NCBI RefSeq assembly: GCF_000523275.1
Contig: NZ_ATHQ01000001.1
Span: 957,289 to 1,021,288 of the forward strand
Source: Lebetimonas sp. JH292
GTDB lineage: Bacteria; Campylobacterota; Campylobacteria; Campylobacterales; Nautiliaceae
Length of the DNA: 64,000 nucleotides
Direction of reading: 5' to 3'
Positions within the stretch are counted from its first letter, which is position 1; each line of letters begins with the position of its first letter. Position numbers and translations under genes: made by a program. A model generated the notes under the pieces. That model was not told the DNA's origin. It ran no database searches and saw only the letters and a list, made by a program, of their open reading frames with translations. Shown here piece after piece: positions 1-8,573 of this stretch.

Positions 1-863
1 TTTATTGCCATAGGTATTGAAGCAGAAGAAGTGTTTCCATATTTATGAACGGTTAAAACAGATTTTTCTTTTGGCATTTTAATGGTTCTTGCAACAGCAT
101 CAATTATTCTGTAATTTGCTTGATGAGGAATAAACCAGTCTATTTCTCTGCTTGTCATACTGTTTCTTTTTAATATATCGGTTACAGACTGGGACAATGT
201 TTTAACGGCGACTTTAAATGTTTCGTTACCTTTCATTTCGAGCCAGATTCTATCGCTTTCACATCCATATTTTACACCTCTGCCGGGTGTTATTAAAAAA
301 TCTTTATATTTACCGTCGGCGTTTATATCTATATCTGTTATGGCTTCTTCTTTTTTCTCTGTTGCACTTATAATTGCGGCTCCCGCCCCGTCACCAAACA
401 AAACACAGGTGGTTCTGTCTTTCCAGTTTACTATTTTACTGAGTGTCTCTGCACCGATTATCAATATGTTTTTATATACCCCGCTTTCAATAAAAGCCTT
501 TGCCTGGGCAAGGGCATAGATAAAGCCGGTACAAGCGGCGCTGATATCCACTGCAGGCGCTGTAATCCCCAGTTTTTCAGCTACTAAACATGCGGTTGAG
601 GGCATTGTGAAATAATCAGGTGTTATTGTGGCTAAAATAATCATATCAATATCTTCGGGTTTCATTTTGGCATTATTAAGTGCATCAACCGAAGCTTTAT
701 ACGCCAAATCACTTGTTACCTCATTTTCAGCGATATGTCTTGTTTTTATACCTGTTCTTTTTGTTATCCATTCATCTGTAGTATCTACTATTTTTTCCAA
801 ATCTTTATTTGTTAAAATTTTAGGAGGAACATATGCCCCTATACTTTTAAAACTTGCATACAT
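1..863 (-). CDS. fabH: 3-oxoacyl-ACP synthase III (KAS III), 3' end cut off
   Basis: Condenses acetyl-CoA with malonyl-ACP to start fatty acid synthesis in the cytoplasm. The minus-strand frame opens with [15 protein letters not shown] at 863 and runs off the left edge, so roughly the last 40 residues are missing. The active-site cysteine lies in [14 protein letters not shown] (about residue 110) and the histidine in [11 protein letters not shown]; the catalytic Asn is visible in KYGNTSSAS near the edge. The start lies inside the 3' end of plsX (17 bp overlap), which implies translational coupling. It is the last visible gene of ndk-yceD-rpmF-plsX-fabH, a classic lipid/ribosome operon order. 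Confidence 0.95.
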   Translation of the reverse strand, partial: MYASFKSIGAYVPPKILTNKDLEKIVDTTDEWITKRTGIKTRHIAENEVTSDLAYKASVDALNNAKMKPEDIDMIILATITPDYFTMPSTACLVAEKLGITAPAVDISAACTGFIYALAQAKAFIESGVYKNILIIGAETLSKIVNWKDRTTCVLFGDGAGAAIISATEKKEEAITDIDINADGKYKDFLITPGRGVKYGCESDRIWLEMKGNETFKVAVKTLSQSVTDILKRNSMTSREIDWFIPHQANYRIIDAVARTIKMPKEKSVLTVHKYGNTSSASIPMAI

Positions 864-1848
864 TATGAACCTTTAGGGAATTTTCTATTTTTTGTGTTAC
901 ATCGTTTTCGATATATTTTACGGCTTGGAAGATTGCATTTTTTATGGCTTTGGAATTACTTTTCCCATGGCTTATAATAACACATCCGTTTATTCCAAGA
1001 AGAGGTGCACCTCCGTATTCTGCATAATCTGTTGCTTTTTTTAGACCTTTGAATACGGGCTTTAATAAAAGTGCACCTATTTTCTGAAGAAGCCCTGAGG
1101 CATAAATTTCCTGTTTTATTAAAGTTGATATGGCTTCTGCCGCACCTTCGCTTGTTTTTAAAACAATATTTCCTATAAAACCGTCGCATACAACAACATC
1201 CACTCCGCCTTTAAATATGTCAGAGCCTTCTACATTTCCGATAAAAGCTTTGCAGTTTTCTTTTAATATTTTAAAAGTTTCTTTGGTAACGGAGTTTCCT
1301 TTGCTTTCTTCTTCACCGTTGCTTAAAAGCCCGATACTTGGAGTGTTTTTATTTAAAACCACTTTTGCATATTCTTCACCCATTAAAGCAAACTGATATA
1401 AATTATTTGCATCACAGTCAACATTTGCACCTACATCAAGCACAAGTGTATATGATTTTTTGATATTCGGCATAAAAGTTACAATAGCAGGTCTTTTTAT
1501 TCCCTTTATTCTGCCGAGTCTGAGTGTTGCAAGGCTCATTGTGGCTCCGCTGTGACCGGCTGAAACAACTGCGTCAACCTGTTTTTGTTTAAGTAATTCA
1601 ATAGATTTATAAATAGTGGATTCTTTTCTTCTTACAGCATCTGTAGCACTGTCACTCATACTTATAACATCTTCACTATTTATAAACCTAACTCTCTCTT
1701 GTAAATTTTTTGGAATTAAAGGTTTTATTTTCTTTTCATCTCCCACCAAATAAGCGGTAAAATCTTTCTTTTTCAGTGCTTCAACAACACCTTCGATAAT
1801 AGGCCCGGGACCGAAGTCCCCTCCCATTGCATCAATCGCTATTTTCAT
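847..1848 (-). CDS. plsX: Phosphate acyltransferase PlsX
   Basis: Makes acyl-phosphate from acyl-ACP, the acyl donor for the first step of phospholipid synthesis (PlsX/PlsY route); a peripheral membrane enzyme. The 333-residue protein opens with [15 protein letters not shown], the family's diagnostic start, and has the conserved [10 protein letters not shown] and [12 protein letters not shown] segments. Length is normal. Its ATG overlaps the rpmF stop codon (TAATG) and its 3' end overlaps fabH, so rpmF, plsX and fabH are probably translated as a coupled set. No lesion seen. Confidence 0.97.
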   Translation of the reverse strand: MKIAIDAMGGDFGPGPIIEGVVEALKKKDFTAYLVGDEKKIKPLIPKNLQERVRFINSEDVISMSDSATDAVRRKESTIYKSIELLKQKQVDAVVSAGHSGATMSLATLRLGRIKGIKRPAIVTFMPNIKKSYTLVLDVGANVDCDANNLYQFALMGEEYAKVVLNKNTPSIGLLSNGEEESKGNSVTKETFKILKENCKAFIGNVEGSDIFKGGVDVVVCDGFIGNIVLKTSEGAAEAISTLIKQEIYASGLLQKIGALLLKPVFKGLKKATDYAEYGGAPLLGINGCVIISHGKSNSKAIKNAIFQAVKYIENDVTQKIENSLKVHNVCKF

Positions 1849-1997
1849 TAATACTCACCGCAGCTTGGGCATGCTCTGTGAGGTCTTTTGTAAGCCCCGC
1901 AGTTTGAACATTTTACAACACTGGATAATCTGATTTTATAATGTGTTCTTCTTTTAGCTCCTCTTGTTTTAGAGTTTCTTCTTTTTGGAACTGCCAT
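1848..1997 (-). CDS. rpmF: 50S ribosomal protein L32
   Basis: A 49-residue ribosomal protein. The frame reads [19 protein letters not shown], the signature L32 start, and ends with paired zinc-binding cysteines (CSNCGAY and CPSCGEY). A ribosome-binding site (AAGGAGAAA) lies just upstream of the ATG at 1997. It sits between yceD and plsX, the usual bacterial order, and its TAA stop overlaps the plsX start by one base. Confidence 0.97.
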   Translation of the reverse strand: MAVPKRRNSKTRGAKRRTHYKIRLSSVVKCSNCGAYKRPHRACPSCGEY

Positions 1998-2006
1998 TGT
2001 TTCTCC

Positions 2007-2333
2007 TTAAAATTCTTTGTTAAATTCTTTGTTTTTACATTTTTCGCATATATTATAATCAAGTTTTAAACTCTCTATTTCACTTTTTAGTATTTCATCT
2101 AAATCAAATTTTTCTTGTTCAATTATATCATACTCATCATCAAAACCGTGATAAGTAGGTTTTACAATTTTATATTTAACCTCTTCGTCAACTTTTCTTT
2201 CAAAAGTATTTAAACATTTAACGCATTCCACTTCTAATGTACCGGTGATTTTTCCTTTTACTAAATAAAAATCACCTTTTTTTTCACTATTGCCGATAAA
2301 TTGAATATTATTAATTTTTTTTTGAATATTCAA
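2007..2333 (-). CDS. yceD: YceD/DUF177 family protein (23S rRNA accumulation)
   Basis: 108 residues. YceD (DUF177) is found next to rpmF in most bacteria and is linked to 23S rRNA accumulation. The sequence has the family core GTLEVECVKCLNTFERKV and a second CxxC pair (CEKC) near the C-terminus, so a zinc site is likely. It directly follows ndk with no gap and precedes rpmF by 9 bp. The family assignment rests on position plus the CxxC pattern. Confidence 0.85.
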   Translation of the reverse strand: MNIQKKINNIQFIGNSEKKGDFYLVKGKITGTLEVECVKCLNTFERKVDEEVKYKIVKPTYHGFDDEYDIIEQEKFDLDEILKSEIESLKLDYNICEKCKNKEFNKEF

Positions 2334-2747
2334 TTACAAAATCTCCCTGCCTGCAAAGAAAAATGCGATTTCTTTTTTTGCATTTTCAAGGGAATCACTG
2401 CCGTGAACTGCATTTGCTTCAATACTCTCAGCAAAATCAGCTCTAATTGTGCCCTCTGCCGCTTCTTTAGGATTGGTGGCTCCCATAAGTTCCCTGTTTT
2501 TAGCTACCGCATTTTCACCTTCAAGAACCATAACTACAACAGGTCCACTGCTCATATATTCACATAAATCATTAAAAAACGGTCTTTCTTTATGTACTTC
2601 ATAAAATTTTGCAGCGTCGTCTTTGCTTAATTTAATTTTTTTCATAGCTGCAATTCTAAATCCCTTATTTTCAAATCTATTTAGTATTTTTCCAATAACA
2701 TTTTTAGCTACAGCGTCAGGTTTAATTATTGAAAGTGTCTGTTCCAT
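2334..2747 (-). CDS. ndk: Nucleoside diphosphate kinase
   Basis: Transfers the gamma phosphate of ATP to NDPs through a phosphohistidine. The 137-residue protein begins [16 protein letters not shown] and has the active-site histidine in [12 protein letters not shown], with the conserved EFFF-type ending (here EIAFFFAG). Length is typical. First gene of the minus-strand operon; a -10-like TATAAT lies about 28 bp upstream (2775-2780) and an AAGGAGA ribosome-binding site precedes the ATG. Confidence 0.97.
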   Translation of the reverse strand: MEQTLSIIKPDAVAKNVIGKILNRFENKGFRIAAMKKIKLSKDDAAKFYEVHKERPFFNDLCEYMSSGPVVVMVLEGENAVAKNRELMGATNPKEAAEGTIRADFAESIEANAVHGSDSLENAKKEIAFFFAGREIL

Positions 2748-2774
2748 TATCTCTCCTTAGCTTTTTAGAGAGGA

Positions 2775-2780
2775 ATTATA
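2775..2780 (-). promoter_or_regulatory. Putative -10 box for the ndk-fabH operon
   Basis: On the minus strand this reads TATAAT, about 28 bp before the ndk start. Campylobacterota sigma-70 promoters depend mainly on this hexamer and often lack a clear -35, and none is visible here. Inferred from position only. Confidence 0.5.
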
Positions 2781-2810
2781 CAAAAAAATGAAGAAAAAAA
2801 GAAGAGGGGA

Positions 2811-3083
2811 TTATTCGATTACAGGAGTACCAGGTTCTCCTCTGTCTTCTCTGCAGGTTTGGCCTTCTTTGCATTCGTCCCAAACTATGCATCCCTCAGT
2901 AGGGCAAGCTTCAGCACATGCCGGAGAATCATAATATCCAACACATTCTACGCATTTGTCAGGATATACATAATATGTTTCTTCTCCTGTTGGGTTTTCG
3001 CTGTCATCTACAATTGCTTCTACAGGACATTCGTCTATGCAAGCCCCGCAATTAATGCAAATATCAGTAATTTTTACTGCCAT
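2811..3083 (-). CDS. 2[4Fe-4S] ferredoxin
   Basis: A 90-residue electron carrier. It begins MAVKITDICINCGACIDECP, has a first CxxCxxCxxxCP cluster motif, and a second one that is extended (CVECVGYYDSPACAEACP), as in the Alvin-type bacterial ferredoxins used with pyruvate and 2-oxoglutarate:ferredoxin oxidoreductases. I chose the start at 3083 because TAAAGGAGTT lies just upstream; a longer frame from 3122 has no such site. It is a single gene between ndk and the divergent nrnA. A Cys-containing tail (GQTC) follows the second cluster. Confidence 0.9.
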   Translation of the reverse strand: MAVKITDICINCGACIDECPVEAIVDDSENPTGEETYYVYPDKCVECVGYYDSPACAEACPTEGCIVWDECKEGQTCREDRGEPGTPVIE

Positions 3084-3112
3084 TTTAACTCCTTTATTTT
3101 TTTTGTAATAGA

Positions 3113-3118
3113 AATATA
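3113..3118 (-). promoter_or_regulatory. Putative -10 box for the ferredoxin gene
   Basis: TATATT on the minus strand about 30 bp upstream of the ferredoxin start. A weak match with no -35; position is the only support. Confidence 0.3.
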
Positions 3119-3187
3119 ACACACAAACCTTAAGTTTTGCTTAAATGTTATTTTTTAAAATTTTTTTGTTACGTTTTGTAATATAAA

Positions 3188-3270
3188 AGTGAGTAGTGAA
3201 TGGTGAGTAGTTAGTAGTTATAGGAATTTTTTAATTCACCACTCACAACTCACTACTCACAACTCACTAT
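3188..3270. repeat. Inverted word-array repeat (GTGAGTAGTGAA type)
   Basis: Left arm on the plus strand is made of AGTGAGTAGTGAATGGTGAG; the right arm is the reverse complement type (CACCACTCACAACTCACTAC and so on), with about 25 AT-rich bases between. As RNA it could fold into a long hairpin. It lies in the divergent gap between the ferredoxin and nrnA. Related words recur near 8270, 28440, 36820, 54640 and 56510. Confidence 0.8.
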
Positions 3271-3282
3271 TTTATTATTTGT

Positions 3283-3288
3283 TATAAT
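3283..3288 (+). promoter_or_regulatory. Putative -10 box for nrnA
   Basis: TATAAT 20 bp upstream of the nrnA ATG, in a T-rich stretch just after the inverted repeat. Typical spacing for this phylum. Confidence 0.5.
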
Positions 3289-3308
3289 TCCATAAAAAAG
3301 GCTAATAT

Positions 3309-4253
3309 ATGAATTTATATAAACAGGTTTGGGAAAAAATAATAAATTCAGACAATATTTTATTGATAGCCCATGTAAATCCCGACGGAGATGCTCTTGG
3401 AAGTTCATTGAGCTTATATCCTATTTTAAAAAAAATGAATAAAAAAGTGACTGTTTTTAATATTACAAAACCTCTGCCGCAGTATTTGGATTTTTTACCT
3501 AATTTTAATAAAATAACAGACAGATTGCCTAAAAAAATAGATTTAATCATTTCATTTGACTGCGGCAGTTTTGACAGACTGGGACTTGAAGGCAAACCCT
3601 CTTTTCTTATAAATATAGACCATCATATTTCAAATACAAATTATGGCGATATTAACCTTATAGAACCAAATGCGGCATCTACTTCACATGTTATATTTAA
3701 TATGTTAAAAGCTAACAATGTTGAAATTGATAAAGATAGCGCAATATGTATGTATACGGCACTTGTAACCGATACAGGAAGTTTTCAGTATGAAAGTGTA
3801 AACGACAAAGTGTTCGAAATGGCGGCAGAACTTGTAAAATGCGGGGTAGAGCCAAATTATGTAGCTAAAATGCTCTTTCAAAGGGACAGGCTATCACGCC
3901 TCAGATTACTTGCAAAAGCTTACGATACAATAGAATTATGTTGTGATGGAAAAGCCGCTTTTGTTGAAGTTACAAAAGAGATGATGGAAATTACCGGGGC
4001 GATAAAAGAAGATACAGATACTATAGTAAACAGTGTAAGAGCTATTGCAACAGTTGAAGTAGCATGTCTACTCAGGGAAGAAGATGAGGGAATAAAAATT
4101 TCCCTTAGAAGCAAGGATTACGCCGATGTAAGTAAAATTGCTGTTAAATACGGCGGAGGCGGGCATATAAGGGCAGCCGGGGCTACAATTAAAGAATTTG
4201 ATTTTAAAAAAATAAAAGAAATGCTTAAAAATGATATAAAGGAAATTTTATGA
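3309..4253 (+). CDS. nrnA: DHH/DHHA1 phosphoesterase (NrnA-type oligoribonuclease / pAp phosphatase)
   Basis: 314 residues. NrnA-type enzymes degrade nano-RNA and dephosphorylate pAp in bacteria without Orn. Metal-binding motifs are all visible: AHVNPDGDALGS near residue 20, FDCGS near 80, the DHH motif in INIDHHISNTNYGD near 100, and the DHHA1 motif KYGGGGHIRAAGATI near 280. Length is normal. Its end overlaps the start of the M23 gene (ATGA), so the two are coupled. Confidence 0.92.
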   Translation: MNLYKQVWEKIINSDNILLIAHVNPDGDALGSSLSLYPILKKMNKKVTVFNITKPLPQYLDFLPNFNKITDRLPKKIDLIISFDCGSFDRLGLEGKPSFLINIDHHISNTNYGDINLIEPNAASTSHVIFNMLKANNVEIDKDSAICMYTALVTDTGSFQYESVNDKVFEMAAELVKCGVEPNYVAKMLFQRDRLSRLRLLAKAYDTIELCCDGKAAFVEVTKEMMEITGAIKEDTDTIVNSVRAIATVEVACLLREEDEGIKISLRSKDYADVSKIAVKYGGGGHIRAAGATIKEFDFKKIKEMLKNDIKEIL

Positions 4254-5540
4254 AAAAATTATGGATTTTTATATTAGTCTTAATAATAGCTGCAGGAGGA
4301 TTTGTCTGGTTTTCCCCTATGTTTGAAAGAATTCCTCCTGAAATTAAGGTTAAAACAAATGGTTTTACAAATTTAAAAAACCCTGTGGAAATAGATTTGA
4401 GCGATAACAACGGTATAAAATCCTATAATGTGACATTGATTACGGATTCCAATGCAAAAGAGCTTGTTAAAAAAAGCGGGAATTTCGGAAAAAACATAAA
4501 ACTTGAAATAAAACTTCCGCCTGTTTCTTCTAAAAAAATAAAACTTGTAATCAGTGCCGTGGATACTTCAAAATGGAACTGGTTTGCCGGAAACGAAGCA
4601 AAAAAAGAGGTAACCCTAAAAGTTGATACAACTGCCCCTGATGCCGAGATTGTAAATAATTCCTATGCCATAGGAAACGGCGGGAGTGCAGCGGTCGTTG
4701 TAAAAGTGGCAGATGACAATTTAAAAAATGCATATATATTGGTCGATAACAAATATAAATTTAAACTTACACCTTTTTATAAAAAAAACTATTATGCGGC
4801 GCTAATTGCATGGCCGGTGAAAGAAAAGACATTTGATGCAAATCTGGTTGCAATGGATTATGCAGGCAATAAATCAACAGCTCATATTCCTCTATATTGG
4901 AAAAAATATAAATACATTTCTAAAAAAGTTGTAATTACCGATAATTATATAAAAAATAAAGCCATACCGATTTTACAAAAAATGAAGGTAAGCATTCCAA
5001 GCGACTCTGTCAGTATATTTAAAAAAGAAAACGAATATGTCAGAAAACTGAATAATGAAGAAATTTCAAAATTGACAAGCGATGTATATGAAAATAGGAT
5101 AAATAATTTTTCCATTGCAAGATTTAATCCGCTTCCGAGAAGCGCAAAAGAAGCAGATTTGGGAGATAAAAAGACATTATTTATATAAAAATAAACTCAT
5201 TTTATATTCAATACATGAAGGAATAGATCTTGCTAAGATTAAAAGAGCAAAAATATTTGCAAGTAATTATGGAAAAGTGGTAGCAGAAAAATGGATAGGA
5301 ATTTACGGAAATACATTAATTATTTATCATAAATTGGGACTTTATTCATTATATGCCCATACGTCGGAATTTGATGTGCCTGGAACCGGTAATACAGGAG
5401 GTGCTATAGGAGATCATTTGCATTTTGGTGTTTATATCCAGGGAATTGCCGTGAATCCTTATGAATGGATGGATAGCAATTGGATAAGAGTAAACATTAT
5501 AAATATAATCAATTCATCAAAAAGGCTTATAGGTAAATGA
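4250..5540 (+). pseudogene. M23-family peptidoglycan endopeptidase, frameshifted
   Basis: A membrane-anchored or exported M23 (LytM) zinc peptidase; the homologue at this locus in Helicobacter lies next to minC and acts on cell wall. Residues 1-25 form a hydrophobic segment (LWIFILVLIIAAGGFVWF). The first frame stops at 5188; the rest continues in another frame from about 5160 as KRHYLYKNKLI..HEGIDLAK. The zinc ligands survive in HEGIDLA and GDHLHFGVYI. Between FDV and GNTGGAIG roughly a dozen residues normally present (the VKVGDxVKKGxxIG strand) are missing, so there is both a frameshift and a small deletion. Its final TGA overlaps the minC ATG. Either a recent pseudogene or consensus errors. 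Confidence 0.75.
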
Positions 5541-6061
5541 GGCAAAAAACCATAAGGGCTTTTATAGTGGAAGATTATGAAAAATTAAAAAATGTTGTAG
5601 AATCAAAATATGCTCTGGTTAAAAATTACTATTTTTTTTTGAAAGAAAATAATGAGGCAATAGAAAATTTTTTAAAAGAAAAAAAATTAAACTATATTGT
5701 TGAAAACAATATTTTTACTTCTGAAAAGGAAAAAACGAAAGAAGTTAAGATTATTGAAAAAGAAAAAATTATAGAAAAACGTGTTAATACAAAAATTTAT
5801 GATAAAATTATAAGAGCGGGAGTTGAAATAGACAGTGATGAAAATTTGATATTTTTAAACAGAATTAATGCAGGAGCTAAAATAAAAACTTCCGGAAATG
5901 TTGAAATATTCGGGGAATGCGAAGGTAATATTGTTTGTGAGGGCGAATATTTGATAGTAAAAAAAAATAAAAAAGGGACGATTTTTTATAAAGGCGAAAA
6001 TATCGGAACAGTAGAAAAATTAACCGTATTTACAAAAGACGGAAAAAGGGAACTGGAGTGA
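5537..6061 (+). CDS. minC: MinC-like septum-site protein
   Basis: 174 residues. MinC blocks FtsZ assembly away from mid-cell together with MinD. The C-terminal half (about residues 85-160) carries the MinC beta-helix pattern: IIRAGVEIDSDENLIFLN, then INAGAKIKTSGNVEIFGECE and EGEYL. The N-terminal part is poorly conserved and includes a Lys/Glu-rich coiled stretch (EKEKTKEVKIIEKEKIIEK). In Helicobacter a MinC homologue sits at the same place before lpxC, which supports the call. Overlaps the M23 stop (ATGA) and the lpxC GTG start. Confidence 0.8.
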   Translation: MRQKTIRAFIVEDYEKLKNVVESKYALVKNYYFFLKENNEAIENFLKEKKLNYIVENNIFTSEKEKTKEVKIIEKEKIIEKRVNTKIYDKIIRAGVEIDSDENLIFLNRINAGAKIKTSGNVEIFGECEGNIVCEGEYLIVKKNKKGTIFYKGENIGTVEKLTVFTKDGKRELE

Positions 6062-6933
6062 AACAAAGAACAATTAAAAAAGCAGTGGAAGCGGTAGGCA
6101 TAGGCCTTCATAAAGGGGTGCCTGTAAAATTAAGGCTTGAACCTTTGGGAGAAAACAGTGGAATAATATTTTACAGAAGCGATAAAGGTGTAAGTATTGA
6201 ATTAAAACCTCAAAATGTCGTGGATACCAAAATGGCCACTGTAATAGGCAAAAACGACGTGGTAATTTCCACAATAGAACATTTGATGAGTGCCGTTTAC
6301 TCTTTTGGAGTAGATAATTTAAGAATAGTCTTGGATAATGATGAAGTTCCCATTATGGACGGAAGTGCGATAAGTTTTGTAATGCTCCTGCAAGAAGCCG
6401 GTATAAAAGAGCTTGAAGCCCCAAAAAAATTTATAAGAATTACTAAAGAAGTTGAAATAAAAGAAGGCGAAAAATTTGCAAGGCTTAAACCCGATGAAAA
6501 AATTTCATTTGATTTTGAAATAAATTTTTCCCATCCTGTAATAGGAAAAGAAAAAAGAGAATTTGTTTTTTCCACCAGAAATTATATTGAAGAGATAGCC
6601 AGGGCGAGGACTTTCGGATTTTTAAAAGAAGTTCAGTATTTAAGAAGCATGGGTCTTGCACTCGGTGGAAGCCTGGATAATGCCATAGTTCTTGATGACA
6701 AAGGGATTTTGAATGACACCCTTAGGTTTGATGATGAATTTGTAAGACATAAAATTCTTGACGCAATAGGAGATATGAGTCTGCTTGGCGGAAATTTTAT
6801 AGGCAGATACGAAGCTTTTGCCAGCGGGCATCATTTGAATCATTTATTAACAATAAAACTGTTTGAACAAAAAGCCTATGAAACAGTAACTTTTTCAAAA
6901 GAGGAGTTTTCACTTGTCAAAGCCTTTGGTTGA
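6058..6933 (+). CDS. lpxC: UDP-3-O-acyl-N-acetylglucosamine deacetylase
   Basis: The committed, zinc-dependent step of lipid A synthesis. 291 residues, starting at a GTG that overlaps the minC TGA. Family motifs: GIGLHKG near residue 14, the zinc ligand region STIEHLMSAVYSFGVDN near 70, the substrate region ARTFGFLKEV near 180, DEFVRHKILDAIGDMSLLG near 225 and the His-rich ASGHHLNHLL near 255. No lesion; the length is slightly short but complete. Confidence 0.96.
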   Translation: MKQRTIKKAVEAVGIGLHKGVPVKLRLEPLGENSGIIFYRSDKGVSIELKPQNVVDTKMATVIGKNDVVISTIEHLMSAVYSFGVDNLRIVLDNDEVPIMDGSAISFVMLLQEAGIKELEAPKKFIRITKEVEIKEGEKFARLKPDEKISFDFEINFSHPVIGKEKREFVFSTRNYIEEIARARTFGFLKEVQYLRSMGLALGGSLDNAIVLDDKGILNDTLRFDDEFVRHKILDAIGDMSLLGGNFIGRYEAFASGHHLNHLLTIKLFEQKAYETVTFSKEEFSLVKAFG

Positions 6934-7369
6934 TGTTGTAGCAGTTGTAATTTCAAAGCCCGTAAAAGTTGGAATCTATAAGAATAACAGATTAATAAAA
7001 ACTGTACAAAAAGAAGGTTTAACAAGTGATGTTTTGCCTGAAATATTCGATGAAATTTTAAAAAAATATAAAGTCAATTCCATTTTCTATTCCAAAGGGC
7101 CGGGAAGTTTTATGTCCATAAAATTAGCTTTTGTGTTTTTTAAAACCCTTGAAACAGCAAAAAATATTAAATTATTTGCAGCCGACGGATTTTATTTTAA
7201 TAACAATAGACCCATAAAAGCTGTCGGGAAGAGTTATTTTGTAAAAAAAGAGGGTATAATTACACTTAAAAAAAATTTAGAAGAAGGCGAATTTTTTTTA
7301 CCGGAAATTTTAAATAAAGATGATTTTTCTGCGGATAATTCGCCTCTTTATGTGTTAAAAGCAGTTTGA
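6914..7369 (+). CDS. TsaB-like protein (short ASKHA fold)
   Basis: 151 residues, TTG start inside the end of lpxC. The segment YSKGPGSFMSIKLAFVFFKTL resembles the TsaB signature (GPGSFTGLRIG), the partner of TsaD in making the t6A tRNA base. It is much shorter than TsaB (about 220 residues) and lacks the C-terminal half. A similarly short gene sits between lpxC and thrB in Helicobacter, so the short form is probably the phylum's version. Whether it supports t6A synthesis cannot be seen here. Confidence 0.65.
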   Translation: MSKPLVDVVAVVISKPVKVGIYKNNRLIKTVQKEGLTSDVLPEIFDEILKKYKVNSIFYSKGPGSFMSIKLAFVFFKTLETAKNIKLFAADGFYFNNNRPIKAVGKSYFVKKEGIITLKKNLEEGEFFLPEILNKDDFSADNSPLYVLKAV

Positions 7370-7378
7370 AAGGTTTTT

Positions 7379-8260
7379 ATGATTATAACGGTTCCGGCTA
7401 CAAGCGCAAATTTAGGTGCGGGGTTTGACACATTAGGTTTGGCGCTTAATTTGAGAAATGAAATAGAAATTTTACCCAGTGAAACAACAGAAATAGAGAT
7501 ATACGGCGAAAATGCCGATTTTTTAAGAAAACTTCCGAGAAATTATTTTGTGGATATATTTAGTGAACATTATAAATATTTGACAGATAAAGAAGTAAAA
7601 TTTAAATTTAAATTTAATAATAAAATACCTCTCTCGCGCGGGCTTGGAAGCAGTTCGGCTGTAATAATAGCCGCGATTACGGCTGCATATGAAATGGCTC
7701 AGGTCCCGTATAAAAAAGACAGAATTATAAATTTGGCACTAAATTACGAACCGCATCCCGATAATATCACCCCTGCGACACTTGGGGGATTTTGTGTTGC
7801 AAAACTGAGAAAAAACAGGGTTTATTTTCTTAAAAAATTTATTCCAACTTACCTAAGGGCTGTTATTGTAATTCCAAACAGACCTATTTCAACCCAGAGA
7901 AGCAGAGAAGCGTTAAAAAAATATTATTCTCTAAAAGATGTGGTTAGTAATATTTCATCTTCCTCGATGATTACCGCTGCATTTTTTTCTGAAAAATTTG
8001 ATATTTTAAAATATATTGTAGAGGACAGAATTCATCAGGAAAACAGGATGAGGCTGGTTCCTGAACTGTTTAAGGTAAGGGAAATAGCCTTGAGGGAAGG
8101 CGCTTTAATGTCCACACTCAGCGGAAGCGGTTCAACGTTTTTTAATATGGCGTATAAAGATGATGCATATAGTATTTATGCCGCTTTAAAAGATAATTTT
8201 AAAGATTTTAGTGTTAAAATATTGAATTTTGACAATTTGGGAGTTAAAGTATATAATTAG
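7379..8260 (+). CDS. thrB: Homoserine kinase
   Basis: GHMP-family kinase making O-phosphohomoserine for threonine synthesis. 293 residues, opening MIITVPATSANLGAGFDTLG with the diagnostic PATSANLGxGFD; the ATP-binding loop PLSRGLGSSSAVIIAA lies near residue 85 and the C-terminal GSGST-type motif STLSGSGSTFF near 245. The gene thrC is also in this window at 56.7 kb, far from thrB. Confidence 0.96.
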   Translation: MIITVPATSANLGAGFDTLGLALNLRNEIEILPSETTEIEIYGENADFLRKLPRNYFVDIFSEHYKYLTDKEVKFKFKFNNKIPLSRGLGSSSAVIIAAITAAYEMAQVPYKKDRIINLALNYEPHPDNITPATLGGFCVAKLRKNRVYFLKKFIPTYLRAVIVIPNRPISTQRSREALKKYYSLKDVVSNISSSSMITAAFFSEKFDILKYIVEDRIHQENRMRLVPELFKVREIALREGALMSTLSGSGSTFFNMAYKDDAYSIYAALKDNFKDFSVKILNFDNLGVKVYN

Positions 8261-8285
8261 CGGTGAAATTAGAGAAGAGTGAACA

Positions 8286-8558
8286 GTGAATAGTAAAAAT
8301 AAATGTGAAATAGGAAATGAAAAACAGATTAGAATGTGCGTTGCCTGCAGAAAAAGGGAAAAGCAAAGTAATTTGTACAGATTACAGTGCATTAATAATG
8401 AATTAATTAAATTCACAGGAAATGGCAGAAGTTTTTATGTATGTGAAAAATGCATAAATTCAAAAAAATTTGTAAGATATATTTCAAAATTATGTCATTT
8501 TAATAAAGATGAAGCAAAACAGAAAATTTTAACTTTTTCATTTTCCATTTTACATTAA
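8286..8558 (+). CDS. ylxR: YlxR/DUF448 family protein
   Basis: 90 residues with the DUF448 core IRMCVACRKREKQSNLYR and a CEKC pair, an RNA-binding family that normally precedes infB. The first 15 residues (MNSKNKCEIGNEKQI) come from DNA resembling the intergenic GTGAACAGTGAATAG words, and the last residues (TFSFSILH) from a TTTTCATTTTCCATTTTACA word. Family members normally start close to the RMCVxCR motif, so both ends look like repeat-derived extensions. An internal start cannot be excluded. Confidence 0.85.
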   Translation: MNSKNKCEIGNEKQIRMCVACRKREKQSNLYRLQCINNELIKFTGNGRSFYVCEKCINSKKFVRYISKLCHFNKDEAKQKILTFSFSILH

Positions 8559-8573
8559 AGAAAAGGAGTTTGT

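Noticed and set aside
956..1189. Minus-strand ORF inside plsX
   Set aside because: It is an out-of-frame shadow of plsX, with no family features or ribosome-binding site.
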